In this document: one piece after another, positions 5,671 to 8,780 of the stretch
How positions within the stretch are numbered: the stretch's first letter is position 1
How the letters are laid out: every line of letters starts with the position of its first letter
NCBI GenBank assembly: GCA_910584845.1
Contig: CAJUDH010000004.1
Location: forward strand, 1-8,780
Reading direction: 5' to 3'
DNA length: 8,780 bases
DNA from: an uncultured Lachnospiraceae bacterium
GTDB taxonomy: Bacteria > Bacillota > Clostridia > Lachnospirales > Lachnospiraceae
Translations under genes and position numbers: made by a program
Notes under the pieces: generated by a model
The model's database searches: none
Told to the model about the DNA's origin: nothing
The model's input: only the letters and a program-made list of their open reading frames with translations

Positions 5671-8600
5671 CTACTGTGCGGAATTAAGGGAAGCCTTTTT
5701 AGCAAAGTTCATAATGATTTGTGCGGCTTGCGCACGGCCGATTTGGCTTTGGGGATCAAAAGACCCGTCTTCGAAGCCGCTTATAATACCGTTATTCATG
5801 GCCCAGCGCATCGCCTTTTGCGCGTCGCTGACCTGGCCGGCGCCTTCATTTTCCGATAAAGGATCAACAAGCACAGGGGAACCCTGATACTTCCAGAGCA
5901 TGGTAACCAATTGTTCACCAGTAATATTGCTGTCCGGATTGGCCCCGTCCTGGATACCACGTGCGGCAGCCCATTCCATACCTTTCTCATACCATGCCGT
6001 GCCGCCATCCGTCTGGACTCCGTCAAAACGGGCCAGTGCCGTCGTCAGCATAGCATAAGTCATGGGGGCACCAGGGGCAAAAGTGGTTTCGGCCGTGCCA
6101 TAAAACAGCTCCCTGGCAGAGATAAAAGATACGGCATCCCAGAACCAGGATCCGGCAGGGACATCCGAATAGCCCTTGCTGTTATCTATGATTTTTACTG
6201 TAGCCCCATCGGGCAAAGATGCCACAACACTGTTCTTTGCCGGAACCGAATTTTTTATTACACTTGTCGTGCCGTCCTCCTTGATGATAACCGCCACGGT
6301 ACCTGCGGTAGGCAAAATAGTAGGGATTGCTACTTTTACCAACTGGCTTGTTCCGGTATGGACCGTAATAGCCGGCGCCGTTGAGGCGTCTTTGACTGCC
6401 GGAACTGCTGGGGTAGGCAAAGCAACGGCCTGGCCGTTTTGCTCGGCAGTTTGGATCCCCAAAACAGATAATTTGGCCTCTGTTTTTATCTTGCCAGCGG
6501 CATCCGTAGTAATGGTAACAACCGTCCCGTCCGCGTGTGTCTCGGTAATCGTGCCGGAACCGTCCAGGCCTTGCTGGACTGTGGCAGAAATTGCCGGGGC
6601 ATCCGATCCGTCAGCCCTGCTGGCCCCATCAAAGCTGCTGTCAGAGCTGTCAGAGGAATCATTGGAAGAACTATCCGTTGTGGGCTTGTTGTTGCCGCTG
6701 TCCGGATCTTTTTTGTCGTCATCCGGATCCGTCTTGTCATCGCCGTCATCTGGGTCGGCCTTGTCGTCGCCGTCATTATCTGGGTCGGCCTTGTCATCGC
6801 CATCACCGTCCGGATCTGTTTTGTCTCCATCGTCGCCATCATCGGGGCCGGGGGTGTCGGCAGACATCGCCTCGCCACAATTATCACATTTGCCGTCATT
6901 GTCGACATCAACATGGTTCGTGCAAGGCTCATTCTCACCGGGTAGAAAATCCCCCGGATCGTCGGGGTCCGTGGCGAAAGGATCGTCAAAAACGGCATCG
7001 CATACTACTTTCGTCCCAGTCGACTGCAACGAGGCATTCAAATATATGGAGGCTATTTTGTTCCATTCTGCCTGGCTGCCGCCATAGTAAATAACCTTTA
7101 AGGCCCTGCAGGAGGTAAAGGGGTCGTCGCCAATACTCTGGACGCTTCCCGGAATATACAGGGTAGGAAGCGAAGAGCAGGATTGGAACATTTCTGAACT
7201 AATAGTGTCTGCTGTCTGGGGAAGCGTTACATTTGTTAAGTTCCAACACTGACGGAATAACCCGCTTCCTAACGCCACCTGGCTGCTGCCAGGCATAAAC
7301 CTCACACTGACCATACTGTCACAACTCGCGAAGGCGGCTGAACCTACCGATTTAATGCTTGCCGGAAAGTCAATATAAGCCAAGGTCCTGCATCCGAGGA
7401 AAGCACTGTCCCCAATGGCAGCCACCCCTTCCGAAACCGATACGGAAGCCAGGTTTTCACAATTTTTAAAAGCACTGTCCCCAATGGTATTGACGGTGCC
7501 GGGTATGGTCACGGCTACCAGCGCAGATTCACAGAACGCGTTCTGGCCAATGGCCGTCACGCTGTCAGGGATATAAACGCTGAGGGCTTTGCTTTGATAA
7601 AAAGCAAAATCCCCTATGCCGGTAACGCCTTCCTCAATAACCACCGTGTAAAAGTCATAGTCCTTCCAGGGCGAACCCTTCGATGTGTAATTGGGGATAG
7701 CCCCATTGCCGGAGATGGTCAGCACCCCACCGGTGGTCACCGACCAATTCAAGCGGCCTTCTGTCCCTTGCCAAGCCACTTCGTCATCCAGGTCATCTGG
7801 TGCATAGCCTTCTGGGTAACGTGTAATAATAAAATCCGCGTCTTCGACCGCTGATGCGCTCATCGCACGCCCCCAGTGAACCGTCTTTTTATAGTTTCCT
7901 TCAGCCACGGTTACACCGCCTGCGCTCTTTTGGAGCACGATAACGCTATGGCTATTGCCTTGCACCCGCAAAATATCGCCTACTTTAACATCCTCAAATG
8001 TAAATTTACCTTTTTCGATTGCCCTTGCAGGCAAATTACCGAAGGCATTATCACTGAGGATGAACGCAAAGGCCATACAGCCAACGGCACTTTTTGCCCC
8101 ATAAATGGGGCCGCCTTTCCAGGAATAGGCGCTGCCTAACTTGCCTTTGCTTCCATAGGGCTCAAAATTTGTCCATGTCATCCCTTCCGGATATTTTTCT
8201 TTTAAGGCGGCCATGGCCTCATAGGCTTCTTGATAGGTTGGGATGTCCCCTAGTGACACAGCAGCAATACCATCCATTCCATGGTAGCTGCAGTTGATAC
8301 ATACGCCATCATCATCATAGTTATGCTCTGCATAACCATCTTTCTCGCTGTTTTCGGCTACTGGGCAGCCTTCAACATCGCACTCGTGCCAGTGGTAGGC
8401 TCCGTCATAATTCCAGCCTGCGGACCAGCTATGCCCGTGGAGGCCAGTTATGAGGTCTACAGGGAGGTTGGCCTCGGGATTTTCCGGATCCAAAGATGGT
8501 TCATCCTTGGGGATTTCACCGTTTTCATCCTCCAGGCTTTCGCCGGAGCCGTCCTCTGTTTCGTCCTGGGGGCCTTCCTCCGTTTCGTCCTGGGAACCCT

Positions 8601-8780
8601 GGCCGGAGCCGTCCTGGGAGCTATCCTCCGTTTCGTCCTGGGGGCCCTGGCCGGAGCCGTCCTGGGAGCCATCCTCTGTTTCGTCCTGGGGGCCCTGGCC
8701 GGAGCCGTCCTGGGAGCCATCCTCCGTTTCGTCCTGGGGGCCCTGGCCGGAGCCGTCCTGGGAGCCATCCTCCGTTTCGT
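5671..8780 (-). CDS. large SLH-anchored surface protein with cysteine hydrolase-like domain and BspA-type repeats (5' end outside window)
   Basis: The frame is open from the window edge to the TAG at 5671-5673, about 1,035 residues seen; signal peptide and start lie outside. A TTG near 8493 is internal, since the frame continues in repeats upstream. In order: acidic 16-residue repeats (8543-8780); a Cys/His knuckle (WHEC...GCP, GYAEHNYDDDGVCINC, 8284-8436); a domain at about 7804-8283 with Cys (8077-8079), His (7948-7950) and an EGN motif (near 7900) that looks like a papain/NlpC-like cysteine peptidase or amidase; BspA-type LRR_5 repeats (about 6994-7761, recurring IGDSAF and IPDSV phrases); DVDNDGKCDNCG (near 6880); an Asp-rich linker (6703-6843); a Ser/Asp stretch; a beta-rich region; and three SLH domains (about 5689-6177; YSDVPAGSWFWDAV, ITGEQLVTMLW, GIISGFEDGSFDP). 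SLH domains bind pyruvylated wall polymers, so it is probably exported and wall-bound. Substrate and partner are unknown. Confidence 0.88.
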   Translation of the reverse strand, partial: ETEDGSQDGSGQGPQDETEDGSQDGSGQGPQDETEDGSQDGSGQGPQDETEDSSQDGSGQGSQDETEEGPQDETEDGSGESLEDENGEIPKDEPSLDPENPEANLPVDLITGLHGHSWSAGWNYDGAYHWHECDVEGCPVAENSEKDGYAEHNYDDDGVCINCSYHGMDGIAAVSLGDIPTYQEAYEAMAALKEKYPEGMTWTNFEPYGSKGKLGSAYSWKGGPIYGAKSAVGCMAFAFILSDNAFGNLPARAIEKGKFTFEDVKVGDILRVQGNSHSVIVLQKSAGGVTVAEGNYKKTVHWGRAMSASAVEDADFIITRYPEGYAPDDLDDEVAWQGTEGRLNWSVTTGGVLTISGNGAIPNYTSKGSPWKDYDFYTVVIEEGVTGIGDFAFYQSKALSVYIPDSVTAIGQNAFCESALVAVTIPGTVNTIGDSAFKNCENLASVSVSEGVAAIGDSAFLGCRTLAYIDFPASIKSVGSAAFASCDSMVSVRFMPGSSQVALGSGLFRQCWNLTNVTLPQTADTISSEMFQSCSSLPTLYIPGSVQSIGDDPFTSCRALKVIYYGGSQAEWNKIASIYLNASLQSTGTKVVCDAVFDDPFATDPDDPGDFLPGENEPCTNHVDVDNDGKCDNCGEAMSADTPGPDDGDDGDKTDPDGDGDDKADPDNDGDDKADPDDGDDKTDPDDDKKDPDSGNNKPTTDSSSNDSSDSSDSSFDGASRADGSDAPAISATVQQGLDGSGTITETHADGTVVTITTDAAGKIKTEAKLSVLGIQTAEQNGQAVALPTPAVPAVKDASTAPAITVHTGTSQLVKVAIPTILPTAGTVAVIIKEDGTTSVIKNSVPAKNSVVASLPDGATVKIIDNSKGYSDVPAGSWFWDAVSFISARELFYGTAETTFAPGAPMTYAMLTTALARFDGVQTDGGTAWYEKGMEWAAARGIQDGANPDSNITGEQLVTMLWKYQGSPVLVDPLSENEGAGQVSDAQKAMRWAMNNGIISGFEDGSFDPQSQIGRAQAAQIIMNFAKKASLNSAQ
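6703..6843 (-). repeat. Asp-rich degenerate repeats in the SLH protein linker
   Basis: Units of the type GDDKADPDND recur about four to five times with small length changes (GDDKTDPD, DGDDKADPDNDG, DGDDKADPDDG, DDKTDPDD, KKDPDSG). At the DNA level two neighbouring copies of about 30 bases (between 6745 and 6810) are nearly identical. The result is a very acidic linker between the second Cys/Asp knuckle and the Ser-rich stretch. Calcium binding is possible by composition but not shown. Confidence 0.7.
8543..8780 (-). repeat. 48-bp tandem repeats encoding an acidic 16-residue unit
   Basis: From 8611 the 48-base unit recurs with starts at 8611, 8659, 8707 and 8755, the last cut by the window edge. 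Copies differ only at a few bases. Each encodes DETEDGSQDGSGQGPQ or a near variant (DSSQ in the copy at 8611). Shortened, diverged copies fill 8543-8610. The unit length is a multiple of three, so copy number can change without breaking the frame. The array continues beyond the window. Confidence 0.93.

Noticed and set aside
6176..7094. Plus-strand open frames of 136 to 303 residues opposite the SLH protein
   Set aside because: They are shadows of the Asp/Ser/Pro-rich coding strand; the minus-strand frame carries recognisable LRR and SLH domains throughout.
8457..8768. Minus-strand frame encoding an Arg/Pro/Ala repeat protein
   Set aside because: It is an alternate frame of the 48-bp repeats; the acidic frame is continuous with the large surface protein.
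8543..8780. CRISPR-like array because of regular repeats
   Set aside because: The repeats are directly adjacent with no unique spacers and stay in one coding frame.

Overview
The gene families and codon use suggest a Gram-positive anaerobe of the Clostridia, probably close to Lachnospiraceae (inference). Signs are a Lys/Glu-rich lipoprotein, a fused CitX-CitG, an ECF sigma factor with a cysteine-bearing tail, and a large surface protein combining BspA-type leucine-rich repeats with three C-terminal SLH domains. No rRNA, tRNA, CRISPR array or transposase gene is visible.

Layout. 66-578 (+) is a short lipoprotein of extreme low complexity. 775-1818 (-) is citC and 1884-3239 (-) is a citX-citG fusion. 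These two form a unit that makes and activates the citrate lyase prosthetic group, transcribed citXG then citC. The lyase subunits citD, citE and citF are absent from both sides inside the window. Directly upstream of citXG lies the decayed 3' end of what looks like a LysR-type regulator (3265-3462, -). Next comes a 165-nt imperfect palindrome (3562-3726) that looks like a MITE-type mobile repeat. From 3727 to 3965 there is a structured leader with an ECF-type promoter.

3966-4811 (+) is the ECF sigma factor, with no anti-sigma gene beside it. It is followed by a DUF2461/TIGR02453-family gene broken by a one-base shift in a run of six G (4859-5565, +). A hairpin terminator that can serve both strands (5614-5650) separates this from the convergent large gene 5671-8780 (-), which runs off the right edge. 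That gene encodes, from N to C terminus: an acidic 16-residue repeat array, a Cys/His knuckle module, a putative papain-fold cysteine hydrolase domain, BspA-type repeats, a second Cys/Asp knuckle, an Asp-rich linker, a beta-rich region and three SLH domains.

The genes fall into three unrelated blocks: citrate lyase maturation, a regulator pair, and a cell-wall-anchored surface protein. I see no clear new multi-gene system. The points most worth a second look are the palindromic element and its link to the broken regulator, the maturation genes without lyase genes, the sigma factor's cysteine tail, and the architecture and repeats of the SLH protein.
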